Positions 15,337 through 23,205 of a DNA stretch of 37,765 bases are shown here, piece after piece. Position numbers and translations under genes: made by a program. This DNA comes from Streptomyces apricus (GTDB lineage: Bacteria; Actinomycetota; Actinomycetes; Streptomycetales; Streptomycetaceae): the NCBI RefSeq assembly GCF_008369065.1, contig NZ_VDFC01000043.1:275984-313748 (forward strand), read 5' to 3'. The notes below the pieces were generated by a model. The model saw only the letters and a program-made list of their open reading frames with translations, was not told the DNA's origin and searched no databases. Within the stretch, counting starts at the first letter, position 1. The number at the start of each line of letters is the position of its first letter.

Positions 15337-17955
15337 CTACTCGCCGGGGTGCGCGAGCCGGATGTCGTGGCCGTCCACTCCGCCGCCGTCCACGGTCAGC
15401 GCCGTGGCCACCGGCGGGTAGCCGGTCGCGATGACGGTGTACTCGCCGCTGTCCAGGTCGGTGAAGGCGTACGCCCCGTCCGTCCCGGTGGTGGCGGTGC
15501 CGACCACGTTGCCGGCCGCGTCGACGAGCGTGACGCGGGCGTCGCCCAGCGGGCCGCCGGGTGCGTGCACCACGCCCTGGAGCCGTGCCCCTGCGGTGAG
15601 CGCGACCTCGACCCGGGTGACGCCGGTGCCGCCGACCTCGACGGGCAGCGCGCGGGGCCGGTGCCCGGCCGCGTTCACCGCGACGGTCACCGCGCCGGGC
15701 ACCAGCTCGGCGAAGGTGAACTCGCCCTGCGCACCGGTGGTCCCGGTGGCCAGCACGTCACCGCGCACATCGGTCACGATGACCATCGCGCCGGCGACCG
15801 GAAGCCCGCTGTCGGCGGCCTTCACCGTGCCCACGAGCCCGCTCGTGCCGCTCAGCAGGATGTCGTACGCGAGCGGTTCGTCGTGCACGACGACCGTCGA
15901 GGCCTGCGGCTGGAAGCCGTCCGCGGAGGCGATCAGCACGTACGAACCGGTGCCGGGCGCGTCCACCGCGTAGGCGCCGTCGGCCTGGGCGACCGAGCGG
16001 CCCAGCTGACGGCCCGCGAGGGAGATCAGCGTGACGGCGGCCCGGGGCACGGGCGCGCTCTCGGCGCCGCGCACGAACCCGTGGACCGGGATCCCGCCGG
16101 AGCCGGCGGCCGCGCCGGTGTCGGCACCGGCCGCCAGGGTGGCGACCGCCGCGAGCCGCTGGGTGCCCTCGGGACCGGACCCGGCGCCTTCGGTGGTGCT
16201 GGCGCCGGTGGCGGTAGCGGCGGCGTTGTCGTTGCCGTTGTCGGAGACGGCCCAGCTCGGGACGTGCTCCCCGGCCTCGGCGGGGAAGGCCCCGTTCGTA
16301 CCGGCCACGGCCGGGGTGGCTCCCTCGGCGGCCGGGACCGGGACCGGAGCCGCGGCCCCGTTCTGGGCCTCGGCGGCCTGCGCCAGCCCGCCCGACGTAC
16401 GCAGCGGAACCTCCTTGATGAAGATCGTGATGACGAAGGCGATGAACGCCATGGCGGCGGCGATCAGGAAGACGTCCGCGATGCCGTGCCCGTAGGAGCT
16501 CTCGACGACCGTGCGCAGCGGGCCGGGCAGCGAGTCCACGTCCGGGATGGCGCCGCTGCTCGAACCGGCGGCCGCGGAGTACTTCGGGTCGATGCCGGCC
16601 AGACCGTCCGTGGTGTAGTGCGTGATGCGGTTGGCCAGCACGGCACCGAGCGCGGAGACGCCGATCGCACCGCCGAGGGACCGGAAGAAGGTGACCACGG
16701 AGCTGGCCGCGCCGAGGTCGGAGGGGTCCACCTGGTTCTGCGTGCACAGCACCAGGTTCTGCATCATCATGCCGATGCCGAGACCCATGAGCGCCATGAA
16801 GATGGCGACCTGCCAGTAGTCCGTGTCGTACCGGATCGTGCCGAGCAGTCCGAGCCCCGCGGTCACCAGCGCACCGCCGATGACCAGCCAGGCCTTCCAC
16901 CTGCCGGTCTTGGTGATGATCTGGCCGGAGACGGTGGAGGAGACGAACAGTCCGCCGATCATCGGGATCGTCAGCACGCCGGACATGGTCGGCGACTCGT
17001 CCCGGGCCAGCTGGAAGTACTGGCTGAAGAACACCGTGCCGGTGAACATCGCGATGCCCACGAAGAGCGAGGCGACGGACGACAGCGTGATGGTGCGGTT
17101 GCGGAACAGGCGCAGCGGGACGATCGGCTCGCTCGCCTTGGACTCGACGAGCACGAAGAGCAGGCCGAGGACGATCGCGCCGGCGACCATCGTGTACGTC
17201 TGCCACGAGACCCAGTCGTACTTGTCACCGGCGAAGGTGACCCACAGGAGCAGCAGCGAGACCGCGGCGGAGATGAAGAACGCGCCGGCCCAGTCGACCT
17301 TGACCTCACGCTTCACGGTGGGCAGGTGCAGGGTCCGCTGGAGCACGATCAGTGCGATGATCGCGAAGGGCACACCGACGTAGAAGCACCAGCGCCAGCC
17401 GAGCCAGCTGGTGTCGGTGATGACACCGCCGAGCAGCGGGCCGCCGACGGTCGCGACTGCGAACGTCGCGCCGAGGTAGCCGGAGTACCGGCCGCGCTCG
17501 CGCGGGGAGATCATCGCGGCCATGACGATCTGTGCGAGGGCGGACAGACCGCCGACGCCGATGCCCTGGACCACGCGGACGGCGATCAGCATCCCGGGGT
17601 TCTGCGCGAGCCCCGCCACGATCGAGCCCGCCACGTAGATGACGAGGGCTATCTGGACGAGCGCCTTCTTGCTGTAGAGGTCCGCGAGCTTGCCCCACAG
17701 GGGCGTGGTCGCGGTCATGGACAGCAGCGTGGCGGTGACGACCCAGGTGTAGGCGGACTGGCCGCCGCCCAGGTCGCCGATGATCTCGGGCAGTGCGTTG
17801 GAGACGATCGTCGACGACAGGATCGCGACGAACATGCCGAGCAGCAGCCCGGAGAGGGCCTCCATGATCTGCCGGTGCGTCATCGGGGCGCCGTCGGGGG
17901 CGCCTCCGTGCTTGGCGTGTGAGCCCCGCACACCGGCTGGTGTGGTCGTTGCCAT
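15337..17955 (-). CDS. 14-TM MFS exporter fused to three transthyretin-like repeats
   Basis: An 872-residue protein. Residues about 30-515 are an EmrB/QacA-type (DHA2) drug:H+ antiporter: motif A-like region GKLADLYSKK, motif C-like VGGPLLGG, and about 14 hydrophobic helices. A 110-residue Ala/Gly/Pro-rich linker follows. Residues about 620-872 hold three carboxypeptidase-regulatory-like beta-sandwich repeats (VHGFVRG..., LVGTVKA..., LQGVVHA...), each with the GxYxVxAxGY-type end. With 14 helices the C-terminus should be in the cytoplasm, an odd place for these normally extracellular modules. ATG 17955 has AAGGAAG upstream; a longer frame to 18402 overlaps marR and is rejected. marR upstream and yceI downstream are on the same strand. 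Confidence 0.9.
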   Translation of the reverse strand: MATTTPAGVRGSHAKHGGAPDGAPMTHRQIMEALSGLLLGMFVAILSSTIVSNALPEIIGDLGGGQSAYTWVVTATLLSMTATTPLWGKLADLYSKKALVQIALVIYVAGSIVAGLAQNPGMLIAVRVVQGIGVGGLSALAQIVMAAMISPRERGRYSGYLGATFAVATVGGPLLGGVITDTSWLGWRWCFYVGVPFAIIALIVLQRTLHLPTVKREVKVDWAGAFFISAAVSLLLLWVTFAGDKYDWVSWQTYTMVAGAIVLGLLFVLVESKASEPIVPLRLFRNRTITLSSVASLFVGIAMFTGTVFFSQYFQLARDESPTMSGVLTIPMIGGLFVSSTVSGQIITKTGRWKAWLVIGGALVTAGLGLLGTIRYDTDYWQVAIFMALMGLGIGMMMQNLVLCTQNQVDPSDLGAASSVVTFFRSLGGAIGVSALGAVLANRITHYTTDGLAGIDPKYSAAAGSSSGAIPDVDSLPGPLRTVVESSYGHGIADVFLIAAAMAFIAFVITIFIKEVPLRTSGGLAQAAEAQNGAAAPVPVPAAEGATPAVAGTNGAFPAEAGEHVPSWAVSDNGNDNAAATATGASTTEGAGSGPEGTQRLAAVATLAAGADTGAAAGSGGIPVHGFVRGAESAPVPRAAVTLISLAGRQLGRSVAQADGAYAVDAPGTGSYVLIASADGFQPQASTVVVHDEPLAYDILLSGTSGLVGTVKAADSGLPVAGAMVIVTDVRGDVLATGTTGAQGEFTFAELVPGAVTVAVNAAGHRPRALPVEVGGTGVTRVEVALTAGARLQGVVHAPGGPLGDARVTLVDAAGNVVGTATTGTDGAYAFTDLDSGEYTVIATGYPPVATALTVDGGGVDGHDIRLAHPGE

Positions 17956-17978
17956 GGGCTTCCTTTTCTTGTGATGCG

Positions 17979-18494
17979 TCATACGGGTGTACGGGCGGTC
18001 CGCCCGCCGGGAGCCGGTGCGGGCTCCCCGGGCGGGACGGGAGGTGCGGACGCGGCCGGTACGGTCCGGCAGTCGCCGAAGCTCGCGCGCAGTCGTCCGA
18101 GCAGGGTGTTGAGCTGGTCGACCTCGTCGTCGGACCAGTCCTCCAGGTAGTGGGCGAGCGCGTTCATGTAGCGCTCGGAGAGGTCGGCGAGCATGTCCCG
18201 TCCGGCGGGGGTCAGCCGCAGGATGCGGGAGCGCTTGTCGGCGGGGTCGGCGGACCGGTCGATCCAGCCGCGCTCGGCGACGTGCGCCACGTGCCGGCTC
18301 GTCACCGACATGTCGATGGCCATCAGCTCGGCGAGTCTGCTCAGTCGCATCTCGCCGTGCCGGTCGAGCAGGGTGAGCACGGCGGCGGAGCCCGCCGGGC
18401 ACTCGTGCGGGAGCATCCGGCCCAGGCCGCGCTTCACGGCGCCGATGGCGCTGAGCTGCTGGGCCAGCTCCTCGTACTGCCGTCGAGCGGCCAT
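17979..18494 (-). CDS. MarR family transcriptional regulator
   Basis: A 171-residue winged-helix regulator: recognition region LMAIDMSVTSRHVAHVAERGW, wing with DPADKRSRILRLTPAGRDML, then a dimer helix and a Pro-rich tail. ATG 18494 is chosen over 18527 because GGGAGGT lies just upstream. Two TTGCnnnnnGCAA-like dyads lie in its promoter, pointing to autoregulation. It ends 23 nt before the MFS exporter, so it is the probable repressor of a drug- or metabolite-induced exporter operon. Confidence 0.92.
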   Translation of the reverse strand: MAARRQYEELAQQLSAIGAVKRGLGRMLPHECPAGSAAVLTLLDRHGEMRLSRLAELMAIDMSVTSRHVAHVAERGWIDRSADPADKRSRILRLTPAGRDMLADLSERYMNALAHYLEDWSDDEVDQLNTLLGRLRASFGDCRTVPAASAPPVPPGEPAPAPGGRTARTPV

Positions 18495-18510
18495 CGCACC
18501 TCCCTCATTG

Positions 18511-18552
18511 TTGCTTGAGGCAACCATAAGAACTGTTGGTTGCTGCAGGCAA
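18511..18552. promoter_or_regulatory. Two MarR-type operator dyads
   Basis: TTGCTTGAGGCAA (18511-18523) and TTGCTGCAGGCAA (18540-18552) share TTGC...GGCAA arms and are 29 bp apart. They lie directly upstream of the marR ribosome binding site. This is the usual place and size for MarR binding sites. Confidence 0.6.
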
Positions 18553-18660
18553 ACGAAATGAGGCCCTACGGTCTAAAACCTTGGCAAAGGCAAGTATTGG
18601 CGAACGTAAACTCGCAGGTGGGACGGTTTTCGGCCGGGCCGGGGGCGGGGGTCATGCCTC

Positions 18661-18723
18661 TGGGGGCGCAGCCCTTCAGGGGTGCGGGGAACTGCGCGCC
18701 CGGACACGACGCACCCGCAGCCG
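18661..18723. repeat. Streptomyces interspersed intergenic repeat
   Basis: A stretch beginning GGGGGCGCAGCCCTTCAGG and continuing through GTGCGGGGAACTGCGCGCCC to CACCCGCAGCC. From general knowledge, close variants of this sequence occur in many intergenic gaps of Streptomyces genomes. It can fold (GGGGCGCAGCCC/GGGGTGCGG and GCGCAG/CTGCGC parts). No coding potential is seen. The count in this genome cannot be made from one window. Confidence 0.55.
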
Positions 18724-18822
18724 AAGACGACCGCAGCCACCGGAAGCCACACCGGGCGTACCCGGTCCCAGGGGCACCGCCCCGGGCCCGGGTACGCCCA
18801 ACCAGAAGTCGGCACCCGAAAC

Positions 18823-18851
18823 TTGGGACCGCAGAACGTACCCGATAGGGT
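18823..18851 (+). promoter_or_regulatory. Promoter of a leaderless small gene
   Basis: TTGGGA (18823-18828), a 17-bp spacer, then TAGGGT (18846-18851), ending 7 nt before ATG 18859. It is the best vegetative-type promoter in the window, and the transcript should start at or next to the start codon. Confidence 0.6.
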
Positions 18852-18858
18852 CACGCGC

Positions 18859-19056
18859 ATGGCAAACACCCAGGGCCCCGAGGGCAACTACGACCCCGCG
18901 GGTAGCACCCAGATGTTCCGAGCGTTCGTCGACGACCCACAGAGTCGTCAGCAGCAGCAGGCGGCCTCCGCCCGGGGTCCCCGGGTCGGCCTGATCGTCG
19001 GTGTGATCGCGGTGGTCGTGGTCGTCGCCGTGGTCGCCTGGCTCGCACTCGCGTAA
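18859..19056 (+). CDS. Small single-pass membrane protein, unknown function
   Basis: A 65-residue protein: a polar N-terminal half (GNYDPAGSTQMFRAFVDD, then a Gln run) and one hydrophobic helix (about residues 43-63) ending at the C-terminus, so it is tail-anchored. It has its own promoter, no Shine-Dalgarno sequence, and a strong terminator 2 nt after the stop, forming a complete one-gene unit. I do not recognise a named family; the layout resembles small conserved Streptomyces proteins. Confidence 0.75.
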   Translation: MANTQGPEGNYDPAGSTQMFRAFVDDPQSRQQQQAASARGPRVGLIVGVIAVVVVVAVVAWLALA

Positions 19057-19057
19057 A

Positions 19058-19085
19058 GAGTGGGGCGCCACAGGGCGCCCCACTC
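19058..19085 (+). terminator. Strong hairpin terminator
   Basis: A perfect 12-bp stem (GAGTGGGGCGCC with its complement), loop ACAG, starting 2 nt after the stop codon of the small membrane protein gene. Confidence 0.8.
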
Positions 19086-19500
19086 CTACGGGGCGGGACC
19101 GACCCGGCGCACACGTGCCGGACGCCCGCCTGACGTACGCCCCGATCACGGGCGGACCGACGACGGCGCCGCGCGCCCCGAAGCGCGCAGCCGTGCCCGG
19201 ACGCGGTACAACGACGTCCCGTCCGCCACGCCGTCCTCCGGCCGGTGCCGCGAGCCGAGGGCGCTCCGGACACGGCGAGGCCGCCGTGGCACCCCGGGGT
19301 ACCTCGACGGCCACGTGCCGAGAGCCGGCCCACCCGGCGACGTACCGGGTCGGCATGTCTGCCGGCCGGACCGGCCCCACCGGATGGTGGGGCTGCCGAT
19401 ACGGCTTGGCCGATGCGAGCCGGCCGTTACGGACCAGCCGGGGCAGGTCCACCGGCCGGTCGCCGACCCCACGGTCACCCACCGGCCACCCGCCAGCCGA
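19086..19500. other. Intergenic region without a supported gene
   Basis: Open frames exist on both strands but are Arg/Pro/Gly-rich, lack ribosome binding sites and overlap one another. Many short CCGG-type dyads are present. One near 19441-19495 may end the sigma gene at 19501, but no clean stem was found. Confidence 0.4.
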
Positions 19501-20400
19501 TCAGTCGGAGATGAGCCCTTCCCGGAGCTGGGAGAGGGTCCGCGTGAGCAGTCGGGAGACGTGCATCTGTGAGATGCCGACCTCCTCGCCGATCTGCGAC
19601 TGCGTCATGTTGGCGAAGAAGCGGAGCATGATGATCCGCCGCTCGCGGGGCGGCAGCTTGGCGAGCAGGGGCTTCAGGGACTCGCGGTACTCGACCCCCT
19701 CCAACGCCGTGTCCTCGTAACCGAGGCGGTCCGCCAGGGAACCCTCGCCGCCGTCGTCCTCGGGGGCCGGCGAGTCGAGGGACGAGGCCGTGTAGGCGTT
19801 GCCCACGGCCAGGCCGTCGACCACGTCCTCCTGCGACACACCGAGCACGGCGGCCAGCTCGGCGACGGTCGGCGAGCGGTCCAGCTTCTGGGAGAGCTCG
19901 TCGCTGGCCTTGGTCAGCGCCAGCCGCAGTTCCTGGAGCCGGCGCGGCACCCGCACCGACCACGAGGTGTCCCGGAAGAACCGCTTGATCTCACCCACGA
20001 CCGTCGGCATCGCGAACGTCGGGAACTCCACGCCCCGTTCGCAGTCGAAGCGGTCGATCGCCTTGATCAGACCGATCGTGCCGACCTGGACGATGTCCTC
20101 CATCGGTTCGTTGCGCGACCGGAAGCGGGCGGCCGCATAACGCACCAGCGGGAGGTTGAGTTCGATGAGGGTGTCCCGTACATAGGCACGCTCGGGGCTG
20201 TTCTCGTCCAGCGCGGCGAGCCGCAGGAACAGGGAGCGGGACAGGGTGCGGGTGTCGATCGCTTCCGACGTCGGGGGGAAGGCCGGGGCTTCCTCGGCCG
20301 GGACGGCCGGTACCTCGGCAACGACACTGTGAAGCACGTCGGGTGCGGATTCGCTCTTTTCGAGCGTGAGCACCTTCGAGCTGCCCTGGTCTGCGGACAT
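19501..20400 (-). CDS. sigN: SigB/SigF-family RNA polymerase sigma factor (sigN-like)
   Basis: A 299-residue group 3 sigma factor. Region 2 has [12 protein letters not shown] and [19 protein letters not shown], followed by [18 protein letters not shown]; region 3 contains [10 protein letters not shown]; region 4 ends with the [24 protein letters not shown]. It lacks region 1.1. Members of this family are controlled by anti-sigma factors and act in stress response and development. It lies directly beside a second member, as sigN and sigF do in S. coelicolor; the name rests on that arrangement and is less sure than the family. ATG 20400 follows AAGGGGGTGG. A SigB-type promoter-like sequence lies about 60 bp upstream. 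Confidence 0.85.
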   Translation of the reverse strand: MSADQGSSKVLTLEKSESAPDVLHSVVAEVPAVPAEEAPAFPPTSEAIDTRTLSRSLFLRLAALDENSPERAYVRDTLIELNLPLVRYAAARFRSRNEPMEDIVQVGTIGLIKAIDRFDCERGVEFPTFAMPTVVGEIKRFFRDTSWSVRVPRRLQELRLALTKASDELSQKLDRSPTVAELAAVLGVSQEDVVDGLAVGNAYTASSLDSPAPEDDGGEGSLADRLGYEDTALEGVEYRESLKPLLAKLPPRERRIIMLRFFANMTQSQIGEEVGISQMHVSRLLTRTLSQLREGLISD

Positions 20401-20467
20401 GCCACCCCCTTTGGGTCGCGGACGGTCGCGGCGGACGCTCCCGTGGAAGGAACGCAGCCTCCACCTG

Positions 20468-20494
20468 AATACCGGAGGCGGGGCCGCGGCAAAC
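20468..20494 (-). promoter_or_regulatory. Possible SigB/SigF-type promoter of the sigma gene
   Basis: On the minus strand GTTT (20494-20491), a 17-nt spacer, then GGTATT (20473-20468), which resembles the G-TTT / GGGTAT pattern of Streptomyces SigB-family promoters. It would give a leader of about 60 nt. It is suggestive of auto- or cross-control by SigF-type sigma factors; chance cannot be ruled out. Confidence 0.35.
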
Positions 20495-20644
20495 GCTTCA
20501 CCGGAAGAATGTCACATGTCGGCAACACGCTGTAGTGACATGTCGACACCGGTGAGGCGAATAGGCCCTGGAAAAAGGGGGTCTGACGGTTTTTCACCGC
20601 AGAAATGTCGTGAAATGCCCTTGGAGGCGATTCGCTCCCAGGGG

Positions 20645-21511
20645 TTACGCCTCGATCCTGTTTGCGGATCGCAGCCGGGCGAAACTGCGGGCGAGCAACC
20701 TTGACACGTGCATCTGCGAGACGCCCAGTTCCGCACTGATCTGGGACTGCGTCAGGTTGCTGTAGTAGCGCAGCAGGAGAATGCGCTGCTCCCGTTCCGG
20801 GAGCTGCACGAGGAGGTGCCGTACGAGGTCGCGGTGCTCCACGCCGTCCAGGGCCGGGTCCTCGAAGCCGAGCCGGTCGAGGAGGCCGGGCAGTCCGTCG
20901 CCCTCCTGGGCGGCCTCCAGGGAGGTCGCGTGGTACGAGCGGCCGGCCTCGATGCAGGCCAGCACCTCGTCCTCGCCGATGCGCAGCCGCTCGGCGACCT
21001 CGGCGGTCGTGGGGGTGCGCCCGAAGGCCGTCGTGAGATCCTCGGTGGCGCTGTTCACCTGCACCCACAGCTCGTGCAGCCGGCGCGGTACGTGGACCGT
21101 GCGGACGTTGTCGCGGAAGTACCGCTTGATCTCGCCGACCACGGTGGGCATCGCGAAGGTCGGGAACTGCACGCCCCGGTCGGGGTCGAAGCGGTCGATG
21201 GCGTTGATCAGGCCGATCGTGCCGACCTGGACGACGTCCTCCATGGGCTCGTTGCGGGAGCGGAAGCGGGCGGCGGCGTACCGCACCAGCGGGAGGTTCG
21301 CCTCGATCAGCGCGGCCCGCACGCGGCCGTGCTCGGGGGTGCCGGGCTGCAGGTTCTTGAGCTCGCCGAAGAGGACCTGGGTCAGGGCCCTGGTGTCCGC
21401 CCCGCGGCGGCGCTGCGGACCGGGTTCCCGGGAGTCGCCGGGTTCGTCGATCCGTTCGACCGCCTGCGGCTTCTGCTGGGGAGGTGCTTGAGGCGCGGTA
21501 CTGGCCGGCAC
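20645..21511 (-). CDS. sigF: Sporulation-type sigma factor SigF
   Basis: A 288-residue sigma factor close in length to S. coelicolor SigF (287), which acts late in spore maturation. Core: [60 protein letters not shown], and the region 4 [27 protein letters not shown] 21511 (VPASTAPQA) is chosen because GAGGTGGAG lies just before it; an upstream ATG at 21598 adds 29 atypical residues. The core is highly similar to the sigma factor at 19501, so the pair arose by duplication. The gap between them is 244 bp, so each can have its own promoter. Confidence 0.92.
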   Translation of the reverse strand: MPASTAPQAPPQQKPQAVERIDEPGDSREPGPQRRRGADTRALTQVLFGELKNLQPGTPEHGRVRAALIEANLPLVRYAAARFRSRNEPMEDVVQVGTIGLINAIDRFDPDRGVQFPTFAMPTVVGEIKRYFRDNVRTVHVPRRLHELWVQVNSATEDLTTAFGRTPTTAEVAERLRIGEDEVLACIEAGRSYHATSLEAAQEGDGLPGLLDRLGFEDPALDGVEHRDLVRHLLVQLPEREQRILLLRYYSNLTQSQISAELGVSQMHVSRLLARSFARLRSANRIEA

Positions 21512-21718
21512 GGTCCACTCCACCTCTGGGTCCGTCAACCCGTGAAAACACAAGTCCGAACGATGCTCGCCAGACACATGCGTCAACTCATCGGTCAAAA
21601 GCGGTCATAGCATCACAAGACATGTGCACTGTGTGCAAGCACCCTGTTACTCCGTGTTGAAAACCGGACGGCCCCGAAAGACTTCCCGGACCGCCCCGGA
21701 CCGCCCCGGACAGAGAAG

Positions 21719-21743
21719 GACCCCCGCCGCCAGGGCGAGGGTC
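21719..21743 (-). terminator. Hairpin terminator of the Dabb gene
   Basis: A 10-bp stem (GACCCCCGCC with GGCGAGGGTC, one G-U pair) and a 5-nt loop, placed 38 nt past the Dabb stop on its transcribed side. Confidence 0.55.
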
Positions 21744-21780
21744 TGGGCATGGACCGATCCGCGATCCGCAGTGCTGGTGC

Positions 21781-22074
21781 TCAGTACTCGTAGTCGGCGA
21801 TCACCCAGGTGGCGAACTCGCGCCACAGGGCGACGCCCGCCTGGTGGGCGGGGTGTTCGAGGTACCGCTTGAGCGCGTCCGTGTCCTCGACCGCCGAGTT
21901 GATCGCGAAGTCGTACGCGATGGGCCGGTCGGTGATGTTCCAGGCGCACTCCCAGAACCGCAGTTCGGGGATCTGCCCGCCGAGCGCGCGGAAGGCGGCG
22001 ACGCCCTCGGCGACGCGGGGCTCCTCCCGGTCGACGCCTTCATCGAGCTTGAAGAGGACGAGGTGGCGGATCAC
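21781..22074 (-). CDS. Dabb (stress-responsive alpha/beta barrel) domain protein
   Basis: A 97-residue single-domain protein of the dimeric ferredoxin-like Dabb family: IRHLVLFKL opening strand, YDFAINSAVED, and HPAHQAG near the end. Family members include plant stress proteins and small bacterial proteins of mostly unknown role; no catalytic residue can be assigned. GTG 22074 is preferred because GGGAG lies 5 nt upstream and homologues usually start with (M)IRHLVLFK. GTG 22080 is possible but overlaps the ribosome binding site. Confidence 0.85.
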   Translation of the reverse strand: MIRHLVLFKLDEGVDREEPRVAEGVAAFRALGGQIPELRFWECAWNITDRPIAYDFAINSAVEDTDALKRYLEHPAHQAGVALWREFATWVIADYEY

Positions 22075-22141
22075 GGGCACTCCCGGAGTGGAGGGGGACC
22101 GGCGGACGGAAGGAGCGCGGCGGTCGCGGCCCTCCGGCTCG

Positions 22142-22321
22142 CTAGTCCTTGGCGCCGTCGGCGACCCACGTCATGAAGTCACCGACGGACTGGGCGGCGT
22201 TCGAGATGCCCTCGAACCCTATCTGGACGTAGTCCGCCGCCTTCTCGGGGTCGGTGATGATCACGTACAGCGCGAAGACCACGAGTACGTAGACGGCGAT
22301 CCTCTTCGCGTTCACCGCCAC
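22142..22321 (-). CDS. Small membrane protein, unknown function
   Basis: A 59-residue protein: after AVNAKR comes one hydrophobic helix (IAVYVLVVFALYVII), then a soluble tail (TDPEKAADYVQIGFEGI, GDFMTWVADGAKD). GTG 22321 has GGGGAGG 5 nt upstream; GTG 22315 in the same frame is an alternative. Codon use is normal for a Streptomyces gene (third positions nearly all G/C). It lies between the Dabb gene and tRNA-Ser. I do not recognise a named family. Confidence 0.72.
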   Translation of the reverse strand: MAVNAKRIAVYVLVVFALYVIITDPEKAADYVQIGFEGISNAAQSVGDFMTWVADGAKD

Positions 22322-22491
22322 CGCGGCCTCCCCTGTCCCTGCCTGTGCCGGCGGCGCCCCCTGCGCCCGCCGTGCACGCTGTGCCTGCTGAGGCCCCTGT
22401 TGTCGGCGGTGAGTGTAACCCGGGCAACAGATATGACGATCTTTCCATCACACCTCAGGCCTCGGACTTCAGGCCCCAGGGCAGGGCAACG

Positions 22492-22524
22492 CGAAGGGCC
22501 CGGTCCATCGGACCGGGCCCTTCG
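22492..22524 (-). terminator. Terminator of tRNA-Ser(CGA)
   Basis: A perfect 15-bp stem (CGAAGGGCCCGGTCC with its complement) and a 3-nt loop, beginning 9 nt after the 3' end of the tRNA gene on the minus strand. Confidence 0.85.
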
Positions 22525-22532
22525 TCTATCTG

Positions 22533-22617
22533 CGGTAGCGGAGGGATTTGAACCCTCGGTGACTTGCGCCACACTCGCTTTCGAGGCGAGCTCCTTCGGC
22601 CGCTCGGACACGCTACC
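22533..22617 (-). tRNA. tRNA-Ser(CGA)
   Basis: An 85-nt class II tRNA. The acceptor stem GGTAGCG pairs with CGCTACC, discriminator G. The anticodon stem CTCGC/GCGAG holds loop with anticodon CGA. A long variable arm follows (GTGGCGCAAGTCAC), and the T-loop is GGTTCAAATCC. It reads UCG codons. CCA is not encoded. Confidence 0.96.
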
Positions 22618-22717
22618 GAGAGAGATCCTAGCCCACGATGGGCCGTGCTCGGAAATCCGTATCCGAGGGCCGGTCCGGAGCCGATTCTGAGCCGGCCCGG
22701 AGCAGGTTCGGGGGTGG

Positions 22718-23149
22718 TCAGCGGTCGCGGAAGAAGGCCGTGAGCAGCTGGGCGCACTCCTCGTCGAGCACGCCCGCGATCACCTCCGGCCGGTGGTTGA
22801 GGCGGCGGTCGCGCACGACGTCCCACAGGGAGCCGGCCGCGCCCGCCTTCTCGTCGCGGGCGCCGTAGACGACCCGGTCCACGCGGGACTGGACGAGCGC
22901 CCCGGCGCACATCGTGCAGGGTTCGAGGGTGACGACGAGCGTGCAGCCGGTCAGCCGCCACTCGCCGGTGCGGGCGGCGGCCCGGCGCAGCGCCAGCACC
23001 TCGGCGTGGGCGGTCGGGTCGCCGGCCGCCTCACGCTCGTTGTGCCCGGTTGCGAGCACCGTCGTACCGTCCGGGGACAGGACGACGGCGCCCACCGGCA
23101 CGTCCCCGCCGCGGCCCGCCAGGGCGGCCTCGTCGAGGGCGTGCCGCAT
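22718..23149 (-). CDS. tadA: tRNA-specific adenosine-34 deaminase TadA
   Basis: A zinc-dependent deaminase that makes inosine at the wobble base of tRNA-Arg(ACG). Seen: HAEV (zinc His plus catalytic Glu) and PCTMCAGAL (two zinc Cys), with DVPVGAVV before them. The ATG start at 23149 gives 143 residues beginning MRHALDEAA, which is short at the N-terminus compared with E. coli TadA, where a dozen residues precede the same helix. A CTG at 23209 in frame has GGAGG 7 nt upstream and overlaps the upstream stop as CTGA. It may be the true start, giving MTAPYTQEEHDPV before the helix. The gene follows its usual partner gene. Confidence 0.92.
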   Translation of the reverse strand: MRHALDEAALAGRGGDVPVGAVVLSPDGTTVLATGHNEREAAGDPTAHAEVLALRRAAARTGEWRLTGCTLVVTLEPCTMCAGALVQSRVDRVVYGARDEKAGAAGSLWDVVRDRRLNHRPEVIAGVLDEECAQLLTAFFRDR

Positions 23150-23205
23150 CGCGGACCGCCACCGGTCGCGTACAGGGTCGTGTTCCTCCTGGGTGTACGG
23201 GGCCG

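Noticed and set aside
15349-17922. An 857-residue plus-strand frame opposite the MFS exporter
   Set aside because: It is an antisense frame made possible by high GC; its Asp/Arg/Gly-rich sequence has no domain, and the minus strand has clear MFS motifs.
17956-18402. N-terminal extension of the MFS frame
   Set aside because: It overlaps marR in another frame and has no family character; ATG 17955 has a good ribosome site.
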